DNA of 64,000 nucleotides from RUG563 sp964549135 (GTDB lineage Bacteria > Bacillota > Clostridia > Christensenellales > Aristaeellaceae). This document shows, piece after piece, positions 1-8,169 of this stretch. Both the position numbers and the translations under genes were made by a program. Every line of letters starts with the position of its first letter. Within the stretch, counting starts at the first letter, position 1. A model generated the notes under the pieces. The model was not told the origin of the DNA, did not search any database, and worked only from the letters and a program-made list of their open reading frames with translations. Location of the stretch: the NCBI GenBank assembly GCA_964549135.1, contig CAZJUJ010000002.1:32036-96035 (forward strand). The letters are read 5' to 3'.

Positions 1-732
1 GGGATAAACAATCCTGAGATCGGGGTTTTCCTCCAGCGCCATGACGGCGTAGGGGGTGAACATATACGCTACCGCGCATTCCCCGGAAAGCAGATCCACA
101 TAGGGCGTATCGGAATTGAAGGCGCGGATATTGGGGCGCAGGGCGGCCAGCCGCTCGGCGGCCTGGGCCAGCAGCGCGTCATCCGTCACATTGAAGGATT
201 GGCCCATGGTTTTCAGCGTAATGCCCACGATATTCCGGGCATCATCCATGACCACCACGCTGTCCCGCAGGGATTCATCCCACAGGCTCTCATAGCCCGT
301 GATTTCAATATCCACATAATCGGGATTGTAGACGATCAGGGGCGTGCCGGCAACATAGGGAATGGTATATTCATTGTCGGGATCAAAATACTGGTTCAGC
401 ATGGCGGGGCTGAGGCCCGCGGCATGGGGAAGCAGCGAATGATCCAGCTTCTGGAGGAGCCCGGCCTTCCGCGCGATATTGATGACAAAATCGCTGGCGA
501 TGATTACATCATAGGCTTCGCCCGAAAGCTGCAGCTTGGCCAGCATGCTCTCATTGCTGTCAAAGGTGGCGTAGCGGATCTGGATGCCGGTGGCCTGCTC
601 AAAATCCGCAATGGTCTGATCATCCACATACAATTCCCAGGTGAAGAGATTAAGCACCTTTTCCTCCTCCGCCAGGGAAACGGCAGGCAGGGAAAGGAGA
701 AGGCAGAGAAACAGAATCAGCAGCTTCTTCAT
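1..732 (-). CDS. potD: PotD-like polyamine/extracellular substrate-binding protein (C-terminus cut by window edge)
   Basis: The frame is open from 732 to the left edge and gives 244 residues without a stop, so the C-terminus lies outside the window. Residues 1-20 form a signal peptide (MKKLLILFLCLLLSL, then a cleavage-like SLA-EEE). The mature protein opens with LNLFTWELYVDD, and later VAGTPLIVYNPD, both typical of spermidine/putrescine-binding proteins of the PotD family, which hand polyamines to the PotABC importer. There is no lipobox cysteine, unusual for a binding protein of a one-membrane Firmicute. I chose ATG 732 over ATG 738 because GGAGGG lies 9 nt before the former and only 3 nt before the latter. 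It has its own promoter, so it does not depend on an upstream potABC. Family membership is fairly secure; polyamine specificity is inferred. Confidence 0.8.
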   Translation of the reverse strand, partial: MKKLLILFLCLLLSLPAVSLAEEEKVLNLFTWELYVDDQTIADFEQATGIQIRYATFDSNESMLAKLQLSGEAYDVIIASDFVINIARKAGLLQKLDHSLLPHAAGLSPAMLNQYFDPDNEYTIPYVAGTPLIVYNPDYVDIEITGYESLWDESLRDSVVVMDDARNIVGITLKTMGQSFNVTDDALLAQAAERLAALRPNIRAFNSDTPYVDLLSGECAVAYMFTPYAVMALEENPDLRIVYP

Positions 733-767
733 CGGCATAAGCCCTCCTTAAAGAATGGTTTGCGTTC

Positions 768-796
768 ACTATATACCACATTTTCTTCCATTTCAA
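768..796 (-). promoter_or_regulatory. sigma-A promoter for the potD-like gene
   Basis: On the minus strand TTGAAA (796-791) is followed after 17 bp by TATAGT (773-768), about 20 bp before the ribosome site. Confidence 0.55.
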
Positions 797-887
797 GCAC
801 CTGAGAAAAAAAGAAATGAAAAAATACATTGGAGGGGCCGGCGGTCCGGGGGCGCCCTTTGCCGCCCGGGGAAAATCATTGGGCACG

Positions 888-916
888 TTGACAAATTCCC
901 CGGGCTGATCTACAAT
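888..916 (+). promoter_or_regulatory. sigma-A promoter for the vanW-like gene
   Basis: TTGACA (888-893), 17 bp spacer, TACAAT (911-916). The start codon at 958 follows a GGGAGGAAGG ribosome site. Confidence 0.75.
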
Positions 917-957
917 AGGGTAAAATCAGGTATGTTTGCGCGAAGGGAGGAAGGATC

Positions 958-2568
958 GTGCCGCGCACCCAGCATCAGCAGGAGCAGTTCCGGGCCGCTT
1001 ATCCGGAGGAAAGCCAGCAGGAGATGGTTCCCCGCACCCAGGATGATTGGGCCGCCTATCCGGATATGGTGTATCAGGCCCGTCCGCAGCAGCTGCCTCC
1101 CCGCCCTGCGCCCCAGCGGCAGGGCGCCTGGGCCCAGGGCAGTCCTCCCCGCAAGCCGCGGAATACGGCGCTCTGGGCCTTTATTGCGCTGCTCTGCGCG
1201 GTGCTTTTATGCCTGATGGGTTATTTTGCGGTATCGCTTTATCAGGAATATCCTCTCTTTCGGCAGAAGGCCGCCATCGTGGCCCAGGATACCTTTGCCC
1301 AGGGGGTCTTGGTGGATGGGGTGCATATCGGCGGCATGACCCGGCAGCAGGCGGAGGATACCCTGAAAAGAGAAAGCGCTCAGGGGAAAAACGGGCTGCA
1401 TATTACCCTGCAGGTGGACGGGCGCACCTGGATTCTGACCGAAAATGAATTGCCCTTTGAGAGGAATCTTGCCTCCGTCCTGGATACGGCCTACGCCATC
1501 GGGCGGCAGGGAACCCCCGAAACCCTGCAATCCGGCATCACGCCCTTTGAATATCGCTATCAGCATCTGTATCATACCGCCAGCACCCCGGCCTATCTGT
1601 ATACCCAGGTGACCTTTGATCAGGCCAAGCTAAGGGAATTGGTGGGCATTATCGAGGGCAATATCAACCGGGAGGCCGTGGATGCCCAGGTGGCCACCTT
1701 TGATTTTGTCAATCGCCAGTTCACCTTTACCGAGGATGTGCAGGGCGCGTATCTGGATGGGGAGGCATTGTATCAGCGTCTGCTGTCTGCCCTGAATAAC
1801 AAGGAGTATCAGGCGGTGATTTCTGTTGAATCCACCCCCATTCTGCCCAGGGTGACCCGGGTGGAGCTGATGAATTCCTTCTCGCTGATTTCCTCCTTTA
1901 CCACTACAACCACCAGCGATGCCAGCCGCAATAACAATATCAATCTTTCCTGCCAGGCCATTAACGGCACGGCCCTTATGCCGGGGGAGAGCTTTTCCTT
2001 CAATACCGCCACCGGCCAGCGCACGGCGGAAAAGGGCTATCTGCCCGCCGCCGCCATTGCGGGGGGCACCACCGTGGATGAGGTGGGGGGCGGCGTATGC
2101 CAGACCTCGGGCACGCTCTTTAACGCGGCGGTTATGGCGGATATGACCATCCTGACCCGCTCGCCCCATGCCTGGCCCAGCAATTATGTGGATAAGGGCA
2201 GGGATGCCACCGTCAACTGGCCCAATCTGGATTTTGTCTTCCGCAATGACCGCACTACGCCCATCTTCATCGTGGCCTATTATCAGCAGCGGAAATGCAC
2301 CGTGGAAATCTATGGCGCATCCCTGGGGGCGGGAATCAGCATCGATATGGCCACCAAAACCATTTCCACCACCAATCCGCCCCAGGAGCCGCTCTATGAG
2401 CAGAATCCCAGCCTGGAGCCCGGCACCATCCAGGAAAAGAAAAAGGCGCGCACGGGCTATGTGGTGGAAACCTACAAGATTTACAAAAAGAACGGCGTGG
2501 AATACAAGCGGGAATTGCTCTGTACCTCCACCTACAAAATGATTCAGCAGGTGATTGAATTCAACTGA
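958..2568 (+). CDS. VanW family membrane-anchored cell-wall protein (YoaR-like)
   Basis: The 536-residue protein starts at GTG 958 after GGGAGGAAGG. Residues 1-65 are a Gln/Pro/Arg-rich cytoplasmic tail, 71-95 a single membrane segment, about 105-300 an extracellular region resembling the YoaR/PG_binding_4 peptidoglycan-binding fold, and about 310-440 a VanW domain with the hallmark EVGGGVCQTSGTLFNA near residue 380. The last 60 residues look like a G5-type beta extension. VanW was named from glycopeptide-resistance clusters, but its reaction is not established and many clostridia carry such proteins in wall maintenance. No vanHAX-type genes are nearby, so resistance should not be inferred. 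A TetR gene begins 18 bp downstream and is probably co-transcribed. Confidence 0.88.
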   Translation: MPRTQHQQEQFRAAYPEESQQEMVPRTQDDWAAYPDMVYQARPQQLPPRPAPQRQGAWAQGSPPRKPRNTALWAFIALLCAVLLCLMGYFAVSLYQEYPLFRQKAAIVAQDTFAQGVLVDGVHIGGMTRQQAEDTLKRESAQGKNGLHITLQVDGRTWILTENELPFERNLASVLDTAYAIGRQGTPETLQSGITPFEYRYQHLYHTASTPAYLYTQVTFDQAKLRELVGIIEGNINREAVDAQVATFDFVNRQFTFTEDVQGAYLDGEALYQRLLSALNNKEYQAVISVESTPILPRVTRVELMNSFSLISSFTTTTTSDASRNNNINLSCQAINGTALMPGESFSFNTATGQRTAEKGYLPAAAIAGGTTVDEVGGGVCQTSGTLFNAAVMADMTILTRSPHAWPSNYVDKGRDATVNWPNLDFVFRNDRTTPIFIVAYYQQRKCTVEIYGASLGAGISIDMATKTISTTNPPQEPLYEQNPSLEPGTIQEKKKARTGYVVETYKIYKKNGVEYKRELLCTSTYKMIQQVIEFN

Positions 2569-2586
2569 CGAAAGGGGGCGCTTTTC

Positions 2587-3279
2587 ATGCTGAAGGGCGA
2601 TCTTCGCAAACAGGCCATTTTGGATACCGCAGAAAATTTATTTTTTGAAAAGGGCTATGCCGGCACGACCATTCAGGATATTCTTACCGCCCTGGATTGC
2701 AGCAAGGGCAGCTTTTATCATCATTTTGAATCCAAGCTGCAGGTGCTTACCGAATTATGCCGCCAGCGGGCGGAATTTGGCTTTGCTCAGCTGAAGGAGC
2801 AGACCTATGATGATGGCCTGGCCTATCTCAACGGCCTGATTTATTACGCCATGCCCTTCCGCATGGGCGAGGATAAAAACCTGGCGCTGCTTTTGCCGCT
2901 GCAGGGGCTTGCGGATGGGAATGTGGTGCTGGATGCCATTCTTGAGGCCCAGAAGGGCCTTTTCTTCCCCGAAATCTGCCGGGCGCTGGAAACGCTCAGG
3001 GCCCAGGGCCAGGTGTATTTTACCCAGCCCGCTCTGCCCGAAATCCTCTGGGATACCTATACCGCCCTCTATCGCCGCCTGATGCAGGAGGCCGCCGCCA
3101 TTCAGGCGGGAGGCGGCACCGCCGGGGTGATCCAACTGCTGGAGGCCGAGCGCTTCCTTTGGGAGCGGCTGCTGGATGCGCCCTTTGGCTCCATGGAATT
3201 GATCCGGGGGGATGAGGCGCTGCAGGTCATCGGCTATGCCATATCCCGCCTGCGGCGCATGGAGGGCAGGCCGGGCTGA
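2587..3279 (+). CDS. TetR/AcrR family transcriptional regulator
   Basis: The 230 residues begin with a TetR helix-turn-helix: ILDTAENLFFEKGYAGTTI at residues 11-29, then a recognition helix with SKGSFYHHFESK. The remaining 170 residues are the variable helical ligand-binding and dimerisation domain, so the ligand cannot be read. The ribosome site GAAAGGGGGC lies 8-10 bp upstream. Its placement 18 bp behind the vanW-like gene suggests one transcript and possible control of the wall gene or of its own operon. That control is an inference from position only. Confidence 0.88.
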   Translation: MLKGDLRKQAILDTAENLFFEKGYAGTTIQDILTALDCSKGSFYHHFESKLQVLTELCRQRAEFGFAQLKEQTYDDGLAYLNGLIYYAMPFRMGEDKNLALLLPLQGLADGNVVLDAILEAQKGLFFPEICRALETLRAQGQVYFTQPALPEILWDTYTALYRRLMQEAAAIQAGGGTAGVIQLLEAERFLWERLLDAPFGSMELIRGDEALQVIGYAISRLRRMEGRPG

Positions 3280-3343
3280 AACGGGAAAAAGGCGCATTGC
3301 TTGAAAATATCCGATCGGAAAACGGATCGCGGAGGGAAAAGCC

Positions 3344-4021
3344 ATGAACGAAAAATATCAGGAAAACATCGTCCCTGCCGAGCATCAGAACCCGAAAAAC
3401 GTATTTCTTTATCCCGGCAAGGGCCTCCGCATTCTTTTTGCGGGCAATTCCCTGACCCGCCATGGCCTGCGGCCCGAAATTGGCTGGAACAGAATCTGCG
3501 GCATGGCGGCCTCCTGCCTGGAAAAGGATTATGTGCATCAGACCATGGATAGAATCCGCGCCATCGATCCCGATGCCTGCTTCGGCATTGCCCAGGTGGC
3601 GGAATTTGAGCGGAATTTCAGCGAAGAAACCATTTACAGGGAATATCAGGAGGCGGCGGATTTTGGCGCCGATGTGATCCTCATGTTTTTCGGGGCCAAC
3701 GTGAATCTCGCCTATGATGCGGATGAAAGCCGCCGGGGCGAATTCGGCGCGGCCTATGAGCGGCTGCGCGCCCTGCTTGATTCCACCGGCAGGGCAAAGA
3801 TTTTCCATAGCGCGGGCTTCTATATCCGCCCGGTGCTGGATGCGGAAAAGAAGCAAACGGCCGAAAAATACGGCGAGCCCTTTATCCTATTGGATGATAT
3901 CATCGCCCGGGATGATGTGCGCGGGGAATTCAATCATCCCAATGATACGGGCATGCAGCTGCTGGCCGAGCGCTTTTTTGAGCGCATGGAGCCGACCATC
4001 CGGCAGCTTTGCAAAAAATAA
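3344..4021 (+). CDS. SGNH/GDSL-type hydrolase
   Basis: The 225-residue protein has the four SGNH landmarks in order: block I as LFAGNSLTRHG (GNS instead of GDS, nucleophile Ser near residue 35), a Gly/Ala-rich middle, FFGANVNL as the Asn block III, and NHPNDTGM near residue 196 carrying the catalytic Asp/His equivalents. Such enzymes remove acyl groups from lipids, sugars or wall polymers. No signal peptide is present, so it probably acts in the cytoplasm. GGAGGG sits 8 bp before ATG 3344, and a strong terminator follows. The substrate is unknown. Confidence 0.8.
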   Translation: MNEKYQENIVPAEHQNPKNVFLYPGKGLRILFAGNSLTRHGLRPEIGWNRICGMAASCLEKDYVHQTMDRIRAIDPDACFGIAQVAEFERNFSEETIYREYQEAADFGADVILMFFGANVNLAYDADESRRGEFGAAYERLRALLDSTGRAKIFHSAGFYIRPVLDAEKKQTAEKYGEPFILLDDIIARDDVRGEFNHPNDTGMQLLAERFFERMEPTIRQLCKK

Positions 4022-4034
4022 GCGAAAAATGGCG

Positions 4035-4072
4035 GCCCGGCGGGCAAAATTTGCTTTCGCCGGGCTTTTTTT
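4035..4072 (+). terminator. rho-independent terminator after the SGNH hydrolase gene
   Basis: The 8 bp stem GCCCGGCG (4035-4042) pairs with CGCCGGGC (4058-4065) and is followed by seven T. Confidence 0.85.
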
Positions 4073-4084
4073 CATGATTTTTCC

Positions 4085-4113
4085 TTGTCTTTTGGCGGCT
4101 TTGCGGCTATAAT
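4085..4113 (+). promoter_or_regulatory. sigma-A promoter for glnS
   Basis: TTGTCT (4085-4090), 17 bp spacer, perfect TATAAT (4108-4113). No T-box-like specifier or antiterminator is visible in the ~50 nt leader. Confidence 0.75.
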
Positions 4114-4169
4114 GAAACAAGCGCCTGCAAGGGGCGCGCTTTGGGTATGAAGAAAGAGGAGGAAAGGCT

Positions 4170-5864
4170 ATGGAAAACGAAGCTGTACGCACCAATTTTA
4201 TCTGGGACGCCATAGATCAGGATTTGGAGAAGGGGCGTTGCCAGCAAGTGCACACCCGTTTTCCCCCTGAGCCCAACGGTTATCTGCATATCGGCCATTG
4301 CAAGGCGCTGGTGACGGATTTCGGCACGGCTGAAAAATACGGCGGCCTTTGCAATCTGCGCTTTGATGATACCAACCCCGCCAAGGAGGATACCGAATTT
4401 GCCGAGGGCATCAAGCGGGATATCGAATGGCTGGGCTTCCATTGGAGCGGCGGGCTTTTCTACGCCAGCGATTATTACGATCGGCTCTATGCCATCGCCG
4501 AGGATTTTATTCAGCGGGGCCTTGCCTATGTGGATGAGCTTTCCGCCGATGAAATGCGGGAATACCGGGGCACGCTGACCACCCCGGGCAAGAATTCCCC
4601 CTGGCGGGAAAGGCCCGTGGAGGAAAGCCTGGATCTTTTCCGCCGGATGAAGGCCGGAGAATTTGAAGAGGGAAAATATATCCTTCGCGCCAAGATCGAT
4701 ATGGCATCCCCCAATATGAATATGCGCGATCCCGCCATGTATCGCATTCTTTATAAGGAGCATTGGCGCACGGGCAAGAAATGGTGCATCTATCCCATGT
4801 ATGATTTTGCCCATCCGCTCAGCGATGCCTTTGAGGGGATTACCTTCTCCCTCTGCTCCCTGGAATTTGAGGATCATCGGCCCCTGTATGATTGGTTCTG
4901 CGAGCATGCGGGCTTCCATCGGGAGGCCATGGTAAACGGCGGCGTCTATCACGGCCCCCGGCAGATCGAATTTGCCCGGCTCAATATCACCCGCACCGTC
5001 ATGAGCAAGCGCCATCTGCGCCGCCTGGTGGAGGAGGGCTATGTATCCGGCTGGGATGATCCCCGGATGCCCACCCTTTCCGCCATGCGTCGGCGCGGCT
5101 ATCCCGGCGCGGCCATCCGCAGCTTTGTGGAGCAGGTGGGCCTTTCCAAGGCCGATTCCACCGTGGATGTGCAGATGCTGGAGGCCTGCGTTCGGGATGA
5201 ACTGGGCGATGAAGCCGCCCGGGCCATGGCGGTGCTGAATCCTTTGAAGGTGGTGCTTACCAATGTGCCCGAGGATTGGCAGGATGAACTGACCATGGAA
5301 AATCATCCCGATCATCCCGAAATGGGCGAAAGAAAGGTGACCATCAGCCGGGAAATCTGGATCGAGCAGGAGGATTTCATGGAGGAGCCGCCCAAGAAAT
5401 TCTTCCGCCTCAAGCCCGAGGGCGAGGTGCGGCTGAAGGGCGCTTACATCATCCGCTGCGAGCGGGTGGTCAGGAATGAAGCGGGCGAAATCGATCATGT
5501 GGAATGCACCGTCGATCTTTCCTCCCGCAGCGGCAGCGAGGGCGCCAACCGCAAGGTAAAGGGCACCATCCATTGGGTCAATGCCCGGGATTGCGCTTCC
5601 CTTGAGGCCCGGCTCTATGATCAGCTGATGACCGAGGAATGGGATACCGCCGATGCCGCCGATAAAAAGGATGTGACCAAATTCCTCTCTCCCGATTCCC
5701 TGATCATCGCCCATGGCTATTGTGAGCATGCCCTGGCCGCCGCGCAGGTGGGGGATACCTTCCAGTTCCTGCGCAATGGCTATTTCTGCAAGGATCGGGA
5801 CAGCACGGCGGATGCCCCCGTCTATAACCGGGTGGTCAGCCTCAAGAGCAGCTTCAAGGTGTGA
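4170..5864 (+). CDS. glnS: glutamine--tRNA ligase
   Basis: This class I synthetase charges tRNA-Gln with glutamine in the cytoplasm. The 564 residues are close to the ~555 of the family. The HIGH signature is intact at residues 40-43 within RFPPEPNGYLHIGHCK, followed by LRFDDTNP, which is characteristic of GlnRS. The KMSKS loop reads VMSKR near residue 278, as in other GlnRS. The C-terminal third is the anticodon-binding beta-barrel. The start at 4170 follows GAGGAGGAAAGG. Many Firmicutes instead make Gln-tRNA indirectly with GatCAB, so GlnRS beside GltX is notable. The gltX start is 110 bp downstream. Confidence 0.96.
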   Translation: MENEAVRTNFIWDAIDQDLEKGRCQQVHTRFPPEPNGYLHIGHCKALVTDFGTAEKYGGLCNLRFDDTNPAKEDTEFAEGIKRDIEWLGFHWSGGLFYASDYYDRLYAIAEDFIQRGLAYVDELSADEMREYRGTLTTPGKNSPWRERPVEESLDLFRRMKAGEFEEGKYILRAKIDMASPNMNMRDPAMYRILYKEHWRTGKKWCIYPMYDFAHPLSDAFEGITFSLCSLEFEDHRPLYDWFCEHAGFHREAMVNGGVYHGPRQIEFARLNITRTVMSKRHLRRLVEEGYVSGWDDPRMPTLSAMRRRGYPGAAIRSFVEQVGLSKADSTVDVQMLEACVRDELGDEAARAMAVLNPLKVVLTNVPEDWQDELTMENHPDHPEMGERKVTISREIWIEQEDFMEEPPKKFFRLKPEGEVRLKGAYIIRCERVVRNEAGEIDHVECTVDLSSRSGSEGANRKVKGTIHWVNARDCASLEARLYDQLMTEEWDTADAADKKDVTKFLSPDSLIIAHGYCEHALAAAQVGDTFQFLRNGYFCKDRDSTADAPVYNRVVSLKSSFKV

Positions 5865-5974
5865 CGCCGAAAAATCGGCAGGAGATAAACGGCCCGAAGG
5901 GGCGATCATGGGGGCTTGCGGTGCATGCGCTTTGCGCTGCGGCTGCCCCGCAGAAATCTTAGGAGGTTAGTTAA

Positions 5975-7420
5975 ATGGAAGTACGTACCCGTTTTGCGCC
6001 GTCTCCCACGGGCTTTATGCATCTGGGCGGCGTGCGCACCGCGCTGTATAATTATCTGTACGCCAAGAAAATGGGCGGGAAATTTATCCTGCGCATTGAG
6101 GATACCGATCAGGAGCGCTTTGTGGAGGGCGCTACCCAGGTGATTTACGATACCCTCAAGGGCTGCGGCATGGATTGGGATGAGGGCCCCGATGTGGGCG
6201 GCGAATACGGCCCCTATGTGCAGTCGGAGCGCAAGGAACTGTATCTGCCCTATGCCCAGCAGCTGGTGGAAAAGGGCGCGGCGTATTATTGCTTCTGCAC
6301 CAAGGAAGAGGTGGAGGAGCGCCGGGCCGCCGCCGAGGCAAGGGGCGAGGTATTCAAATACGATAAGCATTGCCTGCAGCTTTCCCGGGAGGAGGTGCAG
6401 GCGAAGCTGGATGCGGGCCTGCCCTATGTAATCCGCCTCAATTGCCCCACCGAGGGGGAATCCACCTATGATGATGTGGTGTTCGGCCATATTTCCTTCC
6501 CCAATGATACGCTGGATGATATGGTGCTGATCAAGGCGGATGGCATGCCCACCTATAATTTCGCCAATGTGATTGACGATCATCTCATGGGCATTACCCA
6601 TGTCATGCGCGGCATGGAGTATCTCTCCTCCACCCCCAAATATAATCTGCTCTACAATGCCTTTGGCTGGGAAATCCCCCAGTATGTGCATCTGACCACC
6701 GTCATGCGCGATGCCCAGCATAAGCTCTCCAAGCGGGATGGCGATGCCTACTACAGCGATTTCATTGAGAAGGGGTATCTGAAGGAGGCGCTGATCAATT
6801 ATCTGGCGCTGGTGGGCTGGAATCCTGGGGATGACCGGGAATTCTTCACCATGGATGAATTGGTGGAGGCCTTTGATATTCATCGGCTGAATAATTCCCC
6901 CGGCATCTTTGATGTGACCAAGCTGACCTGGATGAACGCCCAGTATATTTCCCGGATGGATTTTGAGGAATACCTGAAAATGGCCACGCCCTGGTTTGAT
7001 CGGGTGCTGGCGGGGAAAAATATCGATTATCGCCGCCTGGCGGAATTGATGCAGGGCCGCACCGAGGTCTTTAACCGCATCCCCGATATGGTTTCCTTCC
7101 TGGCGGAAATGCCGGAATATGATAACGCCCTGTATTGCCATAAGAAAATGAAATGCGATGAGGCGGTGGCCCGGGAAAATATCACGCTGATGCTGCCGGT
7201 GCTGGAGGGCATCCAGGATTGGACGGAGCAGAACCTGCATGATACCGTCATGGCCGCCATCGCCGAAGCGGGCAAAAAGAACGGCGCGGTGCTTTGGCCC
7301 CTGCGCATTGCCATTTCGGGCCTGGCCAATACCCCCGGCGGCGCTTTTGAAATCGCCTATCTGCTGGGCCGGGATGAAACCCTGCGCCGCCTGAAGGCCG
7401 CCCTGAATCACCTGGGTTAA
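5975..7420 (+). CDS. gltX: glutamate--tRNA ligase
   Basis: This class I synthetase charges tRNA-Glu. At 481 residues it has the normal bacterial length. FAPSPTGFMHLGG at residues 7-19 is the HIGH-region motif in its usual GluRS form, and KLSKRDGD near residue 252 is the KMSKS loop. The C-terminal helical anticodon-binding domain is complete. A strong AGGAGG lies 9 bp before ATG 5975. Because a separate GlnRS is encoded just upstream, this enzyme is probably discriminating, but anticodon preference cannot be read by eye. It probably shares the glnS transcript. Confidence 0.96.
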   Translation: MEVRTRFAPSPTGFMHLGGVRTALYNYLYAKKMGGKFILRIEDTDQERFVEGATQVIYDTLKGCGMDWDEGPDVGGEYGPYVQSERKELYLPYAQQLVEKGAAYYCFCTKEEVEERRAAAEARGEVFKYDKHCLQLSREEVQAKLDAGLPYVIRLNCPTEGESTYDDVVFGHISFPNDTLDDMVLIKADGMPTYNFANVIDDHLMGITHVMRGMEYLSSTPKYNLLYNAFGWEIPQYVHLTTVMRDAQHKLSKRDGDAYYSDFIEKGYLKEALINYLALVGWNPGDDREFFTMDELVEAFDIHRLNNSPGIFDVTKLTWMNAQYISRMDFEEYLKMATPWFDRVLAGKNIDYRRLAELMQGRTEVFNRIPDMVSFLAEMPEYDNALYCHKKMKCDEAVARENITLMLPVLEGIQDWTEQNLHDTVMAAIAEAGKKNGAVLWPLRIAISGLANTPGGAFEIAYLLGRDETLRRLKAALNHLG

Positions 7421-7423
7421 GGC

Positions 7424-7452
7424 TTGCATTTTTTCGAAATTCAGGCTATAAT
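7424..7452 (+). promoter_or_regulatory. sigma-A promoter for the HPr-like gene
   Basis: TTGCAT (7424-7429), 17 bp spacer, TATAAT (7447-7452), with the start codon at 7483. Confidence 0.7.
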
Positions 7453-7482
7453 ATCCTTAGATTTATATGGAGGTGCTTTTCG

Positions 7483-7710
7483 ATGAAATCGATTCCCATT
7501 AAGCTGAGCTTTGCCGAAGAAGTCAAGACCTTTGTCAATACCGTCAATCGCTATCCCTATGAGGTGGATCTGCGCGCCGGTCGCCATGTGGTGGATGCCA
7601 AGTCCATCCTGGGCATCTTCTCCCTGGATCTTTCCAAGCCCATCACCCTGGATGTCTATAACGATGACTGCGAGGATCTGATCGCCGATATCCAGCAGTT
7701 TACCATCTGA
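7483..7710 (+). CDS. HPr-like protein lacking the active-site histidine (Crh-like)
   Basis: The 75 residues follow the HPr fold pattern, and the second half is plainly HPr-like: KSILGIFSL matches the KSIMGVMSL segment around regulatory Ser46. The first half lacks the GIHARP loop. Where HPr carries phospho-accepting His15, this protein reads SFAEEVKTF. It therefore should not carry phosphate in the PTS, while keeping a Ser46-type site like Crh of Bacillus. This points to a regulatory role, perhaps carbon catabolite control with CcpA, but that is inference. It is a single gene with its own promoter and terminator. Confidence 0.8.
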   Translation: MKSIPIKLSFAEEVKTFVNTVNRYPYEVDLRAGRHVVDAKSILGIFSLDLSKPITLDVYNDDCEDLIADIQQFTI

Positions 7711-7738
7711 AAACGATCTGCATAGGATATGAAATATT

Positions 7739-7790
7739 GCGGGGGAACCATTCTTTGCTGCAAAAGGATGGTTTCCCCGCGTATTTTTTT
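7739..7790 (+). terminator. rho-independent terminator after the HPr-like gene
   Basis: A long stem of GCGGGGGAACCAT against ATGGTTTCCCCGC with one G-T pair is followed by GTA and seven T. Confidence 0.85.
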
Positions 7791-7865
7791 CCTTCCCCGC
7801 GGCTTTGGAGGGCGCTTTTGCCGTGAGCAGCATCCTTTTGCAAAAAGCATGTGCGTCTGCTCGGG

Positions 7866-7895
7866 GGCATGATCCTCCTTTCTCCTGCATAGGAT
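7866..7895 (+). promoter_or_regulatory. candidate sporulation sigma-E-type promoter for yqfC-yqfD
   Basis: GGCATGAT (7866-7873) and CATAGGAT (7888-7895) are 14 bp apart. The second fits the sigma-E -10 pattern CATAnnnT and the first fits the -35 pattern at 6 of 8 positions. No sigma-A promoter was seen here. B. subtilis yqfCD is transcribed in the mother cell during sporulation. Confidence 0.4.
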
Positions 7896-7914
7896 AGGCC
7901 GGGGTGAAAAGGAT

Positions 7915-8169
7915 ATGCGTGGACGAAATCTTTTGCCGCCGGAGATCCGGGGCGATGCGCCGCGGATGATTCTTTCCGGGCAGGAGGAATTATTGCTGGA
8001 GCAGCATGGCGGCCTTTTTTCTTATGAGAGCAAATGCATTCGCATCCGCACCAGGGCGGGGCTGCTGACGGTGACGGGGGAAAACCTGGTGATTGAATAT
8101 TTCGGGGTGCAGGATCTGATGATCCGGGGGAAGATTCGTTCCCTGAGCCTGGATGAGGCGCTGCCATGA
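7915..8169 (+). CDS. yqfC: sporulation protein YqfC (YabP/YqfC family)
   Basis: The 84-residue protein matches the small beta-rich YabP/YqfC family: a GQEELLLEQHGGLFSYES core followed by IRIRTRAGLLTVTGENL and a final LMIRGKIRSLSL strand. YqfC is made in the mother cell during sporulation, and its molecular role is not established. The start overlaps nothing, with GAAAAGG about 5 bp upstream. It ends in an ATGA overlap with yqfD, indicating translational coupling. The adjacent yqfD and phoH make the call secure. Confidence 0.88.
   Translation: MRGRNLLPPEIRGDAPRMILSGQEELLLEQHGGLFSYESKCIRIRTRAGLLTVTGENLVIEYFGVQDLMIRGKIRSLSLDEALP

Noticed and set aside
958..2568. Vancomycin-resistance function for the VanW-like gene
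   Set aside because: No vanH, vanA/B or vanX genes nearby, and the domain architecture is the common YoaR-like wall protein.
4114..4169. T-box leader upstream of glnS
   Set aside because: The leader is too short and lacks the T-box core and antiterminator.
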